Positions 18,695 through 29,600 of a stretch of 64,000 nt of DNA are shown one piece after another. Source of the DNA: Shewanella chilikensis (GTDB lineage Bacteria > Pseudomonadota > Gammaproteobacteria > Enterobacterales > Shewanellaceae); NCBI RefSeq assembly GCF_002836945.1, contig NZ_NIJM01000017.1, positions 23,639 to 87,638 on the forward strand, given 5' to 3'. Made by a program: the position numbers and the translations under genes. Position 1 is the first letter of the stretch; every line of letters starts with the position of its first letter. The notes under the pieces were generated by a model. The model saw only the letters and a program-made list of their open reading frames with translations. It made no database searches and was not told the origin of the DNA.

Positions 18695-19630
18695 ATGGAA
18701 CTGATTCGCGGAATACACAATATATTGCCGGCCCATCGCGGTTGTGTGCTGACCATAGGTAACTTTGATGGTGTACACAGGGGCCATGCCGAAGTGATAG
18801 CCAATCTGGTCAAGAAGGCGCGTCACTTTGGTTTGCCCGCCACCCTGATGACATTTGAGCCGCAACCGCAGGAACTGTTTCGCGGCCAGGATGCCCCTGC
18901 GCGCTTGAGCCTGCTTCGTGATAAGGTCAGGTTGCTTGCTGAACTGGGAATAGACAGACTTGTGTGTGTCAATTTCAATCAAAAGTTTGCCCAAATGCCG
19001 GCCAAGGAGTTTGTCGAAGAGCTGCTGGTGCGTAAACTTGGGGTCAAGTATCTGGTGGTTGGTGATGATTTCTGTTTTGGACGGGCGCGTCAGGGCAACT
19101 TTGAACTGCTTCGAACAGCCGGTGAACAACATGGTTTTGCGGTAGTCAGTACCCAAAGCTTTTTGGTTGGCGATCACCGGGTCAGTTCCACCATGGTCAG
19201 AGAAGCGCTGGCCAAGGGCAATCTTGATCAGGCCAGACGTTTATTGGGACATCCCTATACTCTCAGTGGTAAGGTGGCCCATGGCAAAAAGCTGGGCCGG
19301 ACGCTGGGGTTCCCCACAGCTAATATTGCTATGAAGCGTAAAGTGGTTCCTGTTAGGGGCGTCTTTGCGGTCAGGCTCTGGTGGGACGGCAGTGAGCAAT
19401 ACGATGGTGTTGCCAATGTGGGTTTTCGCCCGACGGTTCAAGGACAAAACTGCCAGTTGGAAGTGCACCTGTTTGACTTTGACGGTGACCTCTACGGGCG
19501 TAAAGTAGAAGTGGAATTAGTGGCCAAGATCCGTGACGAGAAACCGTTCGAGTCCCTTGAGGCACTTAAGAAACAAATAATGAATGACGCTGATGAGGCT
19601 CGCGCCTTACTCAGCAATGAAGCAGGCTGA
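18695..19630 (+). CDS. ribF: Bifunctional riboflavin kinase / FAD synthetase
   Basis: Makes FMN and FAD from riboflavin. The 311-residue protein has the N-terminal adenylyltransferase with TIGNFDGVHRGH (nucleotide-binding) and VGDDFCFGRARQGN, and the C-terminal flavokinase with GRTLGFPTANIAM and GVANVGFRPTV. Located 65 bases after murJ and just before ileS, as in many gammaproteobacteria. Confidence 0.97.
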   Translation: MELIRGIHNILPAHRGCVLTIGNFDGVHRGHAEVIANLVKKARHFGLPATLMTFEPQPQELFRGQDAPARLSLLRDKVRLLAELGIDRLVCVNFNQKFAQMPAKEFVEELLVRKLGVKYLVVGDDFCFGRARQGNFELLRTAGEQHGFAVVSTQSFLVGDHRVSSTMVREALAKGNLDQARRLLGHPYTLSGKVAHGKKLGRTLGFPTANIAMKRKVVPVRGVFAVRLWWDGSEQYDGVANVGFRPTVQGQNCQLEVHLFDFDGDLYGRKVEVELVAKIRDEKPFESLEALKKQIMNDADEARALLSNEAG

Positions 19631-19663
19631 GCTCTCTTAGCTAAATTAATGGTATTAGGATCA

Positions 19664-22489
19664 ATGAGCGACTATAAATCAACTTTGAATTTGCCGGAAA
19701 CCGAGTTTCCGATGCGTGGTAATTTGGCAAATCGCGAGCCAGAGATGTTGAAACGCTGGACCGAGGAGAATCTGTACCAACAGATCCGTGATAGCCGTAT
19801 TGGCCGCAAGCTTTTCGTTCTGCACGATGGCCCTCCATATGCGAATGGCGATATTCATATTGGTCACTCAGTTAACAAGATCCTCAAAGATATTATTATC
19901 AAATCCAAGACTTTGTCTGGCTTTGATGCGCCTTACGTTCCCGGTTGGGATTGTCATGGTCTGCCGATTGAACTCAAGGTAGAACAGAAAGTGGGTAAGC
20001 CAGGGCAGAAAATCTCTGCCGCCGAGTTTCGTGACGAGTGCCGTAAGTATGCCGCCAAACAGGTGGATGGTCAGCGCAATGACTTTATCCGTCTCGGTGT
20101 GCTCGGTGACTGGTTTAAACCTTACCTGACCATGGATTTCAGCACTGAGGCCAACATCATTCGCTCATTGGCCAAAGTGATTGATAACGGCCACCTGCAC
20201 AAAGGGGTTAAGCCGGTGCATTGGTGTACCGACTGTGGTTCTGCCCTGGCCGAAGCCGAAGTGGAATATGAAGACAAGACTTCACCGGCTATAGACGTGG
20301 CCTTTACCGCTGCGGACAAGGCTAAGGTTCTGGCCGCTTTTGGTGTTGACGCCTACCAAGCCCAAGTCTCCATGGTTATCTGGACCACTACTCCCTGGAC
20401 CTTGCCTGCCAACCGCGCGCTGTCTCTGAGCCCGGATTTGGACTATGTGCTGGTAGAGGTAGAGTCTGAAGACGGCGCCAAGCAAGCCGTTATTCTGGCT
20501 GAAGCCCTGGTGGAAAGCTGTATCGCCCGTTATGGAGTTAAGAGCCATCAGATCCTTGGTCGTGCCAAAGGTGCCGAGCTTGAGTTGATGCAGTTCCAGC
20601 ACCCTTTCTATGATTTCAGTGTACCGGCGATTCTTGGCGATCACGTAACCACAGAATCAGGTACCGGTGTGGTACACACAGCACCTGGACACGGTCAGGA
20701 CGACTTTGTGGTTGGCCAGCAGTATGGTCTGGAAGTGGCTAATCCTGTGGGTGATAACGGCGTTTACAAGGCGGATACCCCGCTGTTTGCCGGCAAACAT
20801 GTGTTCAAGGCCAATGATGAAATTGTGGCGCTGCTGCAGGAAAAAGGTGCCTTGCTGCACCGCGAAGCTTATCGTCACAGCTACCCTCACTGCTGGCGCC
20901 ACAAGACTCCTATTATCTTCCGTGCCACACCGCAGTGGTTTATCTCCATGGATAACAAAGGGCTGCGTACTCAAGCTATGGGTGAAATTGAGCAAACCCA
21001 GTGGATCCCGGATTGGGGACAGAGCCGGATTGAGAAGATGGTCGAGAACCGTCCTGACTGGTGTATCTCGCGCCAGCGTACCTGGGGCGTGCCTATCACT
21101 CTGTTTGTTCACAAGGAAACCGAAGAGCTGCATCCAGACAGCGTGGCCTTGATGGAGCGTGTTGCTCATCGCATTGAGCAGCAGGGCATTCAAGCCTGGT
21201 GGGATCTGGATGAGTCTGAGATCCTGGGTGAAGATGCGGCCCAATACCGCAAAGTGACCGACACTCTGGATGTTTGGTATGACTCAGGTTCGACCTTCTC
21301 ATCAGTGGTTGCCGCCCGCCCTGAATTCCAGGGGCAGGGAATTGACCTCTATCTGGAAGGCTCGGATCAGCACCGTGGTTGGTTTATGTCATCACTGATG
21401 ATTTCAACTGCCATGAACGGCAAGGCTCCTTACAAGCAGGTACTGACTCACGGCTTTACCGTGGATGGCAAGGGCCGCAAGATGTCCAAGTCTATCGGCA
21501 ATGTGATTGCACCACAGCAGGTAACCAACAAACTGGGCGCCGATATTCTGCGTCTGTGGGTGGCTTCTACCGACTACAGCGGTGAAATGACGGTATCCGA
21601 TGAGATCCTCAACCGTAGCGCCGATGCTTATCGCCGTATCCGTAACACAGCCCGCTTCCTGCTGGCCAACCTGAGCGGTTTTGAGCCAGAGACAGACATG
21701 ATCGCCATCGAAGACATGGTGGCGCTGGATCGCTGGGTGGTGCGCCGCGCTGCCAAGCTGCAGGAAGAGTTGTTGGAAGCCTATGATGCTTACAACTTCC
21801 ACATAGTGACCCAGAAGCTGATGCAATTCTGCTCGGTTGAATTGGGCAGCTTCTATCTGGATATCATCAAGGACAGACAGTATACCGCCAAGCGTGATGG
21901 TCACGCCCGTCGCAGTTGTCAGTCGGCTCTGTATCTGATTGCCGAAGCCATGGTGCGTTGGGTTGCCCCTATCCTCAGCTTCACTGCCGATGAAATCTGG
22001 CAGTTGCTGCCGGGTAAGCGTGACGCCTATGTGTTTACTCAGGAATGGTTCCAGGGCCTCAAGGCCGTACAGTTGGACTCAGATCTGAGTGATGAATACT
22101 GGGCTCAGTTGCTGCAGGTTCGTGATGAAGTCAACAAGGCGCTGGAGCAGGGCCGCCGCGATAAACTGATCGGCGGCGCGCTGGAAGCCGAGGTAACTCT
22201 GTTTGCCGATGCAGCGCTGACTGAAGCTTTGGCCAAACTGGGTGACGAGCTGCGCTTTGTGCTGCTGACCTCCAAGGCTGTGGTCAAGCCGCTTGCCGAT
22301 GCACCTGCCGATGCCCGTGAAACTGAACTGGCATCACTTAAGCTCTGCGTCGCCAAGTCCGAAGCGGCCAAGTGTGACCGCTGCTGGCACCACAGAGAAG
22401 ACGTTGGCCAGATCGCTGAGCATCCACTGCTGTGTGGCCGCTGTGTGACCAATATCGAAGGAGAAGGTGAACAACGCCTGTTCGCCTGA
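19664..22489 (+). CDS. ileS: Isoleucyl-tRNA synthetase
   Basis: Class I aminoacyl-tRNA synthetase of 941 residues. It has the HIGH-type motif GDIHIGHS (about residue 60), the editing domain with [13 protein letters not shown], the KMSKS loop [10 protein letters not shown] (about 600), an anticodon-binding domain, and a C-terminal zinc finger with CDRCWHH and CGRC. The start is ATG-AGC-GAC; an ATG 15 bases upstream is also in frame but gives an atypical N-terminus. Sits 12 bases before lspA. Confidence 0.98.
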   Translation: MSDYKSTLNLPETEFPMRGNLANREPEMLKRWTEENLYQQIRDSRIGRKLFVLHDGPPYANGDIHIGHSVNKILKDIIIKSKTLSGFDAPYVPGWDCHGLPIELKVEQKVGKPGQKISAAEFRDECRKYAAKQVDGQRNDFIRLGVLGDWFKPYLTMDFSTEANIIRSLAKVIDNGHLHKGVKPVHWCTDCGSALAEAEVEYEDKTSPAIDVAFTAADKAKVLAAFGVDAYQAQVSMVIWTTTPWTLPANRALSLSPDLDYVLVEVESEDGAKQAVILAEALVESCIARYGVKSHQILGRAKGAELELMQFQHPFYDFSVPAILGDHVTTESGTGVVHTAPGHGQDDFVVGQQYGLEVANPVGDNGVYKADTPLFAGKHVFKANDEIVALLQEKGALLHREAYRHSYPHCWRHKTPIIFRATPQWFISMDNKGLRTQAMGEIEQTQWIPDWGQSRIEKMVENRPDWCISRQRTWGVPITLFVHKETEELHPDSVALMERVAHRIEQQGIQAWWDLDESEILGEDAAQYRKVTDTLDVWYDSGSTFSSVVAARPEFQGQGIDLYLEGSDQHRGWFMSSLMISTAMNGKAPYKQVLTHGFTVDGKGRKMSKSIGNVIAPQQVTNKLGADILRLWVASTDYSGEMTVSDEILNRSADAYRRIRNTARFLLANLSGFEPETDMIAIEDMVALDRWVVRRAAKLQEELLEAYDAYNFHIVTQKLMQFCSVELGSFYLDIIKDRQYTAKRDGHARRSCQSALYLIAEAMVRWVAPILSFTADEIWQLLPGKRDAYVFTQEWFQGLKAVQLDSDLSDEYWAQLLQVRDEVNKALEQGRRDKLIGGALEAEVTLFADAALTEALAKLGDELRFVLLTSKAVVKPLADAPADARETELASLKLCVAKSEAAKCDRCWHHREDVGQIAEHPLLCGRCVTNIEGEGEQRLFA

Positions 22490-22500
22490 GGATAATAAAC

Positions 22501-23016
22501 ATGCCCGCAGACTGGAAACAAAGTGGCCTGCGCTGGTATTGGGTGGCTGTGTTGGCTTTTTTGGCTGACCAGCTGTCCAAACAGTGGGTATTGGGTAACT
22601 TCAAGCTGTATGAGTCGGTGCAGCTGTTGCCTTTTTTTAATCTGACCTATGTGCGCAACTACGGCGCAGCCTTCAGCTTCCTTAGTGATGCCGGTGGCTG
22701 GCAGCGTTGGTTGTTCACCGCCGTCGCCGTCGGCTTCAGTGTGTTGCTGACCGTTTGGCTTAGACGGCAATCGGCTGGATTGTGGCGCCTAAACCTGGCT
22801 TATACTCTGGTGATTGGCGGCGCGCTGGGAAATCTTGTCGATCGTCTGATGCATGGTTTTGTGGTGGATTTCCTCGATTTCTACTGGAAAACCAGCCACT
22901 ATCCGGCATTCAATATCGCTGACTCGGCTATTTGTGTTGGCGCAGTCCTGATCATCTGGGATTCATTTTTCGGCGGTGACAAGGCCGCTTCCAAGCAGAA
23001 TGAAGCCAAGGAGTAA
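22501..23016 (+). CDS. lspA: Lipoprotein signal peptidase
   Basis: Aspartyl membrane protease that removes the signal peptide of prolipoproteins. 171 residues, four membrane segments. The two catalytic aspartates lie in GNLVDRL and FNIADSAI; FADQ-type DQLSKQWV and RNYGAAFSF are also conserved. Five bases separate it from fkpB. The window's lipoproteins (M28 peptidase, DUF4382, DUF2846 proteins) would be substrates. Confidence 0.97.
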   Translation: MPADWKQSGLRWYWVAVLAFLADQLSKQWVLGNFKLYESVQLLPFFNLTYVRNYGAAFSFLSDAGGWQRWLFTAVAVGFSVLLTVWLRRQSAGLWRLNLAYTLVIGGALGNLVDRLMHGFVVDFLDFYWKTSHYPAFNIADSAICVGAVLIIWDSFFGGDKAASKQNEAKE

Positions 23017-23021
23017 CGCAG

Positions 23022-23444
23022 ATGTCTGATGTAAAATCCCTCTTGTGCCACCTGAATATCCTGCTGGAAGACGGTTCGACCGCCGACAGTACCAAAGCCT
23101 CCGGTAAACCTGCCAGGCTCAATATTGGCGACGGCAGTTTGAGCCCGGCGTTTGAAGCTGAGCTCCTTAAGCTGAAAACCGGCGATAATCACAGCTTTAC
23201 CTTGGCCCCTGCCGATGCTTTCGGCGAGTCCAATCCCGACGCCATTCATCATCTGGATCGCAGCCGATTTCCGGCAGATATGACGCTGGAGCCTGGGGTT
23301 ATTGTCAGCTTTGCTGGCCCTGGCGGTAGTGAAATACCCGGAATCGTGCGGGAGATAGCCGGTGATTCTGTAACAGTCGATCTTAACCATCCGCTGGCGG
23401 GCCATCAGGTGACCTTCGAACTGGAAGTATTGCAGGAGCTTTGA
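23022..23444 (+). CDS. fkpB: FKBP-type peptidyl-prolyl isomerase
   Basis: A 140-residue SlpA/FkpB-type prolyl isomerase. Visible features: [15 protein letters not shown] near the start, [17 protein letters not shown], and [18 protein letters not shown] in the insert-in-flap region. Probably a cytoplasmic folding helper. One base separates it from ispH, so the two are co-translated. Confidence 0.93.
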   Translation: MSDVKSLLCHLNILLEDGSTADSTKASGKPARLNIGDGSLSPAFEAELLKLKTGDNHSFTLAPADAFGESNPDAIHHLDRSRFPADMTLEPGVIVSFAGPGGSEIPGIVREIAGDSVTVDLNHPLAGHQVTFELEVLQEL

Positions 23445-23445
23445 T

Positions 23446-24399
23446 ATGTCAGTAGCAAAATCTACCGGTCTTAACATATTGCTGGCCAACCCCAGAGGCT
23501 TCTGTGCCGGTGTTGACCGGGCTATCAGCATAGTGGAACGGGCGCTGGAACTCTTTTCCCCGCCTATCTATGTGCGCCATGAAGTAGTGCATAACCGTTA
23601 TGTAGTTGAAGATCTCAAGCAGCGCGGGGCGATTTTTGTCGATGAACTGGATCAGGTGCCCGACAACAGCATAGTGATTTTCAGTGCCCATGGGGTGTCG
23701 CAGGCGGTGCGCAATGAGGCCAAGCGTCGTGGTCTTAAGGTGTTTGATGCCACTTGTCCTCTGGTCACCAAGGTGCATTTGCAGGTGACTCGTGCCAGCC
23801 GCAAGGGGATTGAGTGCATTCTTATCGGTCATGCCGGCCATCCCGAAGTGGAAGGCACCATGGGGCAGTACGATAACCCGGAGGGCGGTGTTTATCTTAT
23901 TGAGTCTCCGGCCGACGTGGATGCATTGCAGGTGAAAGAGCCGGACAACCTTTGCTTTGTTACCCAAACCACGCTGTCGGTGGATGATACCCTGGATATT
24001 ATTGCCGCGCTGCAGAAGCGATTCCCTTCGATTGAAGGGCCCAGGAAAGACGATATCTGTTATGCGACCCAAAACCGTCAGGATGCGGTACGTAAAATGG
24101 CCCAGGATGTGGACTTGCTGATTGTGGTTGGCTCCAAAAACAGCTCCAATTCCAACAGACTGCGGGAATTGGCGCTCAAGTCTGGCACTCAGGCCTATCT
24201 GGTCGATAATGCCGATGATGTCGAACGTGAGTGGTTTGATGGTGTCAGCAAGGTTGCGGTTACTGCCGGGGCTTCTGCTCCTGAGGTGTTGGTGCAGCAG
24301 GTTGTTGAGGCTATAGCCAAACTGGCGCCGAGCGTGGTGACCGAAGTGGAAGGGCGCAAGGAAGACACAGTATTTGCCGTGCCGGTTGAGCTAAGGTAA
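23446..24399 (+). CDS. ispH: 4-hydroxy-3-methylbut-2-enyl diphosphate reductase
   Basis: Iron-sulfur enzyme for the last step of the MEP isoprenoid pathway. 317 residues with the three cluster cysteines in [24 protein letters not shown] and [12 protein letters not shown], and the substrate-binding VVHNRYVV and [11 protein letters not shown] segments. Last gene of the housekeeping run; a strong terminator separates it from the pilin operon. Confidence 0.98.
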   Translation: MSVAKSTGLNILLANPRGFCAGVDRAISIVERALELFSPPIYVRHEVVHNRYVVEDLKQRGAIFVDELDQVPDNSIVIFSAHGVSQAVRNEAKRRGLKVFDATCPLVTKVHLQVTRASRKGIECILIGHAGHPEVEGTMGQYDNPEGGVYLIESPADVDALQVKEPDNLCFVTQTTLSVDDTLDIIAALQKRFPSIEGPRKDDICYATQNRQDAVRKMAQDVDLLIVVGSKNSSNSNRLRELALKSGTQAYLVDNADDVEREWFDGVSKVAVTAGASAPEVLVQQVVEAIAKLAPSVVTEVEGRKEDTVFAVPVELR

Positions 24400-24442
24400 G
24401 AAACCGCGAGTTTATCGCGCTTATTTAAGCGAACAGCATTTT

Positions 24443-24472
24443 AAAAAGAGGCTATCTAAGCCTCTTTTTTTT
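24443..24472 (+). terminator. Intrinsic terminator after ispH
   Basis: Stem AAAAAGAGGCT / AGCCTCTTTTTTTT with a five-base loop. Confidence 0.88.
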
Positions 24473-24654
24473 ATGGAAAAAATACTTCTTATCAGGCTTG
24501 AATTTATTAGCGATGCTTGTTACTGGCGATTTACATTCGACTCAACTATCATTAACAGGTATTATTGTTGCGTTTAGCTAACTATAAGATATTAAAGAAC
24601 TAATAGGCTGAATTTATTGTCAAAAACATGGCGCTGTCTGGAGATTTGACACCT

Positions 24655-25200
24655 ATGAAAAAACGCAGGGAGGGGTTCTCTCTGATTGAGGTTATGGTAG
24701 CGCTCGTCATTTTGGTGATAGGGCTTATCGGGATATTTAATTTACATATAGTCGCCAAGCGCGCCAGTTTTGAATCATTTCAACAGACTCAGGCGGCATA
24801 TTTTGCCAACGATATCCTCAATCGAATGAAGCTCAATAACAAGGTTTTGAGTAGTTATGAGGGCTCCTATGATGGGGGCGAAACTGCCCCGGCTAAATCC
24901 TGCGATGTGGGCCTTGGCGCCACTGTGACCTGCACAGCTGCCGAGACTTTGGCTTGGGATCTTTACCAATGGCAGGAGCTTTTTACCGGCGCTGCTGAAA
25001 AGGCAGATAGCCGGAATGTCGGTGGCCTCGATAGCGCCACTGCTTGTCTGACTGTCGATGGCAGTGATGTCACTATCGTGATGGCATGGCGAGGCATTCA
25101 GGAAACCGCCGGCACCGCTTATGAAGCGACTGACTGCGGCGATAGCCTGGGGAAGCGTCGGCGGGTTTTTATCCTCAAGACTGTGATTAACCAAGGTTAA
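24655..25200 (+). CDS. pilV: Type IV pilus minor pilin PilV
   Basis: A 181-residue minor pseudopilin. The class III leader MKKRREG precedes the prepilin peptidase site and the FSLIEVMVALVILVIGLIGIF helix (Phe+1, Glu+5). The ATG at MKKRREG is preferred because it gives a normal short leader; an ATG nine codons upstream would give an unusually long one. Cysteines at the C-terminal half could form the usual disulfide loop. First gene of pilV-W-X-Y1-E. Confidence 0.87.
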   Translation: MKKRREGFSLIEVMVALVILVIGLIGIFNLHIVAKRASFESFQQTQAAYFANDILNRMKLNNKVLSSYEGSYDGGETAPAKSCDVGLGATVTCTAAETLAWDLYQWQELFTGAAEKADSRNVGGLDSATACLTVDGSDVTIVMAWRGIQETAGTAYEATDCGDSLGKRRRVFILKTVINQG

Positions 25201-25204
25201 GGCG

Positions 25205-26179
25205 ATGAGAGTAACAAATTCAAAGCAGTCGGGCTTTTCTCTGGTTGAGCTCATGGTGGCAATGGTTATCAGCCTGTTTCTGACGCTAGGTTTGTTTGCC
25301 ATGTTCAGTATGTCTGCCACCAATGTTACTACCACAGGGCAGTTCAATCAGTTGCAGGAAAATGGCCGTATCGCGCTGGCTATCATGGTGCCGGATCTGA
25401 GCCAGGTAGGTTTCTTCGGAGATATGACGGGTACAGACTTTGTGCTGGATACCAACACTCGGGTCGATAATACAGTTGGGACAGATTGCTCCGGCGAGGG
25501 GCTCAACAACGCCACTCTGCCTAATGATAAACCTGCCCACTTCAGACGTCTTTGGGGCTATGAGGCCGGGGTGAGTACCGGCTCACTGAGCTGTGTCAGT
25601 TCAGTGATTGATAGGACAGATGTGATTCAGATTAAACGTCTGGTGGGGCCTCCCGGTACCGGCGGTGGTTTTCGGGTAGCGACAACGGCCAGCCAGGCGG
25701 TGTTTTTTAACGATACAGATCCTGGCCTTGAAAACCAAAGGGTGTGGGAATATCAACACCATGTCTACTTTATCAAAGACAACAACGGCGTGCCGGTTCT
25801 GACCCGTAAATCACTTTCTAAAAGTGGAATGGATGTGGACGAACCCTTGGTCGAAGGCATAGAGAATATGCGCATTCTCTATGGGTTTGATGAGGATGGT
25901 GATGACACAGCCGATAGCTTTATGCCGGTGCAGAGTGTGACGGATCTAATGTGGGATAACCAGCTGTTTCAGCGAATTGTGGCCTTGAGAGTCTTTTTAC
26001 TGGTACGTTCAGTTGCAGAGGACAAGGCATATACAAATGAGAATACCTATCAAATAGGTGATAAAACAATTACATACCCAAGGCCAGACGAGAATGACAA
26101 TGTAAAACCTGATCACTTCCGCCGTAAGGTGGTTTCGACCACTGTGGTACTTGAAAACCCGGTGTTGATAAGGAATTAA
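25205..26179 (+). CDS. pilW: Type IV pilus minor pilin PilW
   Basis: A 324-residue minor pilin with leader MRVTNSKQSG and processed N-terminus FSLVELMVAMVISLFLTLGL. The large C-terminal domain (SGFxE-like, with MVPDLSQVGFFGD) matches the PilW family. It probably works with PilV, PilX, PilY1 and FimU as the pilus tip priming complex. Four bases separate it from pilV, four from pilX. Confidence 0.88.
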   Translation: MRVTNSKQSGFSLVELMVAMVISLFLTLGLFAMFSMSATNVTTTGQFNQLQENGRIALAIMVPDLSQVGFFGDMTGTDFVLDTNTRVDNTVGTDCSGEGLNNATLPNDKPAHFRRLWGYEAGVSTGSLSCVSSVIDRTDVIQIKRLVGPPGTGGGFRVATTASQAVFFNDTDPGLENQRVWEYQHHVYFIKDNNGVPVLTRKSLSKSGMDVDEPLVEGIENMRILYGFDEDGDDTADSFMPVQSVTDLMWDNQLFQRIVALRVFLLVRSVAEDKAYTNENTYQIGDKTITYPRPDENDNVKPDHFRRKVVSTTVVLENPVLIRN

Positions 26180-26183
26180 GTAG

Positions 26184-26648
26184 ATGAAGATAAGGCAGCA
26201 GCGGGGAGTTGTACTTTTTTTTGCACTTATCCTCCTGATTATTTTGACCTTAATTGGTGTGGCACTGGCGGTTAACTCCAGTCAGTCGCTGCGTATGGCC
26301 GGCGCCGGTGCCGAGCGGGTGGAAGCCAAAGCCTTGGCCGATGGTGGGCTGCAGGCGGTATTGAACGCCAAGAGCCAGGCAGAATTGGCAACGATGACAG
26401 CGGTTGATGATGATAATAGTTTTTTGGGTGGTAGTCAGGTTTTGACACCTTTGCCATTGAAGAGTGATGGCACTGTGGACGCCAAGAATGTTGCCTGTCA
26501 ACGGAGCAGAGCTGCCAGCGGTACAGATCTTATTAAGTGCCGGCGAGTTGAGGTTTCAAGCCAAGTGCAGTATGGGCGGGATAATCTTGGACAACTGACA
26601 GTTATCGAAGGGGTTGAGCAGGAAGTGCTTAACGGGAGCGGATCATGA
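26184..26648 (+). CDS. pilX: Type IV pilus assembly protein PilX
   Basis: A 154-residue PilX-type minor pilin: basic start MKIRQQRG, then a hydrophobic helix VVLFFALILLIILTLIGVALAV and the Ser-rich NSSQSLRMAGAGAERVEAKALAD stretch typical of PilX. The Glu+5 of major pilins is absent, which is common in this subfamily. Its TGA overlaps the pilY1 ATG (ATGA), so translation is coupled. Confidence 0.86.
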   Translation: MKIRQQRGVVLFFALILLIILTLIGVALAVNSSQSLRMAGAGAERVEAKALADGGLQAVLNAKSQAELATMTAVDDDNSFLGGSQVLTPLPLKSDGTVDAKNVACQRSRAASGTDLIKCRRVEVSSQVQYGRDNLGQLTVIEGVEQEVLNGSGS

Positions 26649-29600
26649 AACTCAAAAAGTGTTTATGCGGTTTGTTGTTTGTGCTGGTGGGCTCTTCCGG
26701 GCAGGTTTCTGCCGATGATACAGACCTATACCTGATACCTCCTCCTAATCAAGGGCGAGCCAAGGTGTTGATTATCTTTGATAACTCAGCGTCCATGGAT
26801 ACTATAGAAACAGGAGTGCCAGGTGGGTACGATCCTGACGAAGAGTATCTTCCCGTAGGTTCTTCCCATTCCTATGATGAGCGGTTGATCTACTTTACCG
26901 TTGGCTCCGGAATGGATGAAAGCGCATTACCCGTACCGGACAGCCCCTCGGAGTCGCGCCGCTTCAATCAGCTTCTTAATGGTTGCGCTGTAGCCCAAGA
27001 AGCTCTGGATACTTATGGTCGTTTTACCGGTTATATCCGGGAGTTTGTGTTTTCCGGCAACGGCGCGGGTACTTGGCAACCTATTAAGGAAAACAGTGGT
27101 GCAGAAAGGAACAACCCGATTGATTGCTGGGAAGATATTGCAGGAGGTAAAGCAAGCAATAATGACGTGTATCCTGATGGCTACCCACAAAATAGCGTTG
27201 GAAATAATAAAAATTATCAGCCATATGGTGGTACAGATGCTGCGGCGTTGGAAAATGCTGAAAAACTTGGCTTCAATCAAGGTGAGTTGGTAACCCTCTA
27301 CACAGATAATTATCTACGTTGGTATACCCGCTATAAGAACGATTTACTGGATGATGTTCAGGATCTTAGCCGGTTGGATATTGCAAAAACTGCGATTTCC
27401 GGGGTGATTAGCTCTATGCCGTCGGTTGATTTCGGCCTGGCAGTATTTAATATGAATTATGATGTGGAAGGGCAGCGAGATGGCGGCCGAATCATTGCCG
27501 GTATTCGTAATCGCACCGCATCACAGAAAGACGTTCTGCTTAATACAATTGAAAATCTACCGGCTGAAACCAACACTCCACTTTGTGAAACTTTGTTTGA
27601 AGCCTATCAGTATTTCAGTGGTGGCCCCATTACTTTTGGTCATAGTGACTTTAAGTATGATGGGAATGGCATACATTACACTCCTAATCGACCCCCATAC
27701 GATATAAATGTAGAGGATAATGGTAGTTACCTGTCTCCAATGAGTGTTTGTAGTGATATTGCTTATATCATTTATATTACCGATGGTGTGCCTACCTTGG
27801 ATGCTTCGGCTAACGATAAGATTACTTCTCTTGTCAATGAGGCGAATGACGAGGGAAATTACTTTCCTTATACTTTCATAGGTAATAATGGCGAAGAAAT
27901 CAGCTATCTGCCGGCGTTGGCCAGCTATATGGCGCATAACGATATACTGCCGGATACGGAAAAGTTTCAACGGGTGGTGACTCACACTATAGGCTTTGCG
28001 CTCGAGGAAGGTTCTGCCGCTGAGCCTTTGCTGGAAGAGACGGCCAGGAGAGGTAACGGCCATTATTATACCGCCAACAGTGTGGCCGATTTGCAGCAAG
28101 CCTTCAGTAATGTGCTTGACAGTATCACGGATGAAGGCCAAAGGTTTTCGGCGCCCGGGGTGGCCTTTAGTAATGCTGACCCAACTCGGACCCTGGACTC
28201 AGCTTATTATGCGCTGTTTCGTCCATCTCAAGGACCCAGATGGGTCGGCAATTTGAAAAAGTTAAAAGTTAATCCCTCAGGGGTTTTGATAGATGCCAAT
28301 GGTGAAGCAGCCATTTCAAAAACAGGTGGTATTTCTGATTCGGCCTGTAGTCTATGGAGTAGCTGCTCTCCGGACCCTGATGGTAACGATGTACAGGAAG
28401 GCGGGGCGGCCAGAACCATAGTGCCTGATAGCCGTACTATCTACAGTAACATCAAGGTAGGTGGTGACCTGGCAATTTTGAGTAAGAACCAGGCTTCCAG
28501 CTATGCCGGTGGTGACATTGACTTGTTGGCCCATATGAACATGAGTGTGGCCGCCGGTACTGAAAGCGCTGAGCTTGAAAAAGCCTTTGAGTGGATCAAG
28601 GGGAAAAATGTCGATATAGATGAAAATGACGAGTTTACCTCTGACGATTATAATGGGGTTCGCGGCGATATCATGGGTGACCCCATGCACTCGCAACCAC
28701 TAGCCATTGATTTTAGTAGCGGTGATAGCACCAATGTGCGCATTTTCGTTGGCACCAACCATGGTATGTTGCATGCCTTTAAAGATACAGGTAGCAGTGT
28801 TGAAGAGAGTTGGGCCTTTATGCCCTATGAGTTTCTCAGTAATGTGCAGGAGCTCAGGGATAACAGTTATGCCAATGGCCACAGTGTTTATGGCATAGAT
28901 GGTTCGCCGGTTTCCTATTTGGAGCGCAATGAGTCGGGTGTTATTACCAAGGCCTGGCTATTCTTCGGTATGCGTCGGGGCGGGAGTGCTTACTATGGCT
29001 TCGATGTTACCGCACCGGATTCACCTATACTGATGTGGCGGATTGACAGCAGTAGCGCCGGTTTTGCAAACTTGGGACAAACTTGGTCGACACCTGTTGT
29101 GACTAAGGTGCCGGGGTCAGATAACCCTGTAGTGATCTTCGGCGGTGGTTACAATCTGGGCTATGACGCCAACACAGGCAGTAACTCAGATGGCCGCAAT
29201 GTGTACCTGGTCGATGCCGAAACCGGGAAACTTCAGCATAGTTTTGGTGTTGATGGCAACACGGCTTTGACCGGCATAGAGCACAGTATTGCCGGTTCAA
29301 TTGCCACCCTCGATAGCAACAGCGATGGCGCAACTGACAGGCTGTATGCCGCAGACCTTGGCGGTAATGTCTGGCGCATGGATATGCCCTCTGAAAATAC
29401 CGCCAGTTGGAGTGGCTTTAAGTTTGCCTCTTTGGGAGGTGCGCTGGCTTCTTCTGATCGTCGTTTTTTCTATGAACCAGTGGTTGCTCAGACGGTATTT
29501 ACCAATGTCACCCAGGTGACAGTGACAGATGCTGATGGTAATACCAGCACGACTACGGCCTATCAAAATGTACCTTACGATGCTGTGACTTTGGGCAGTG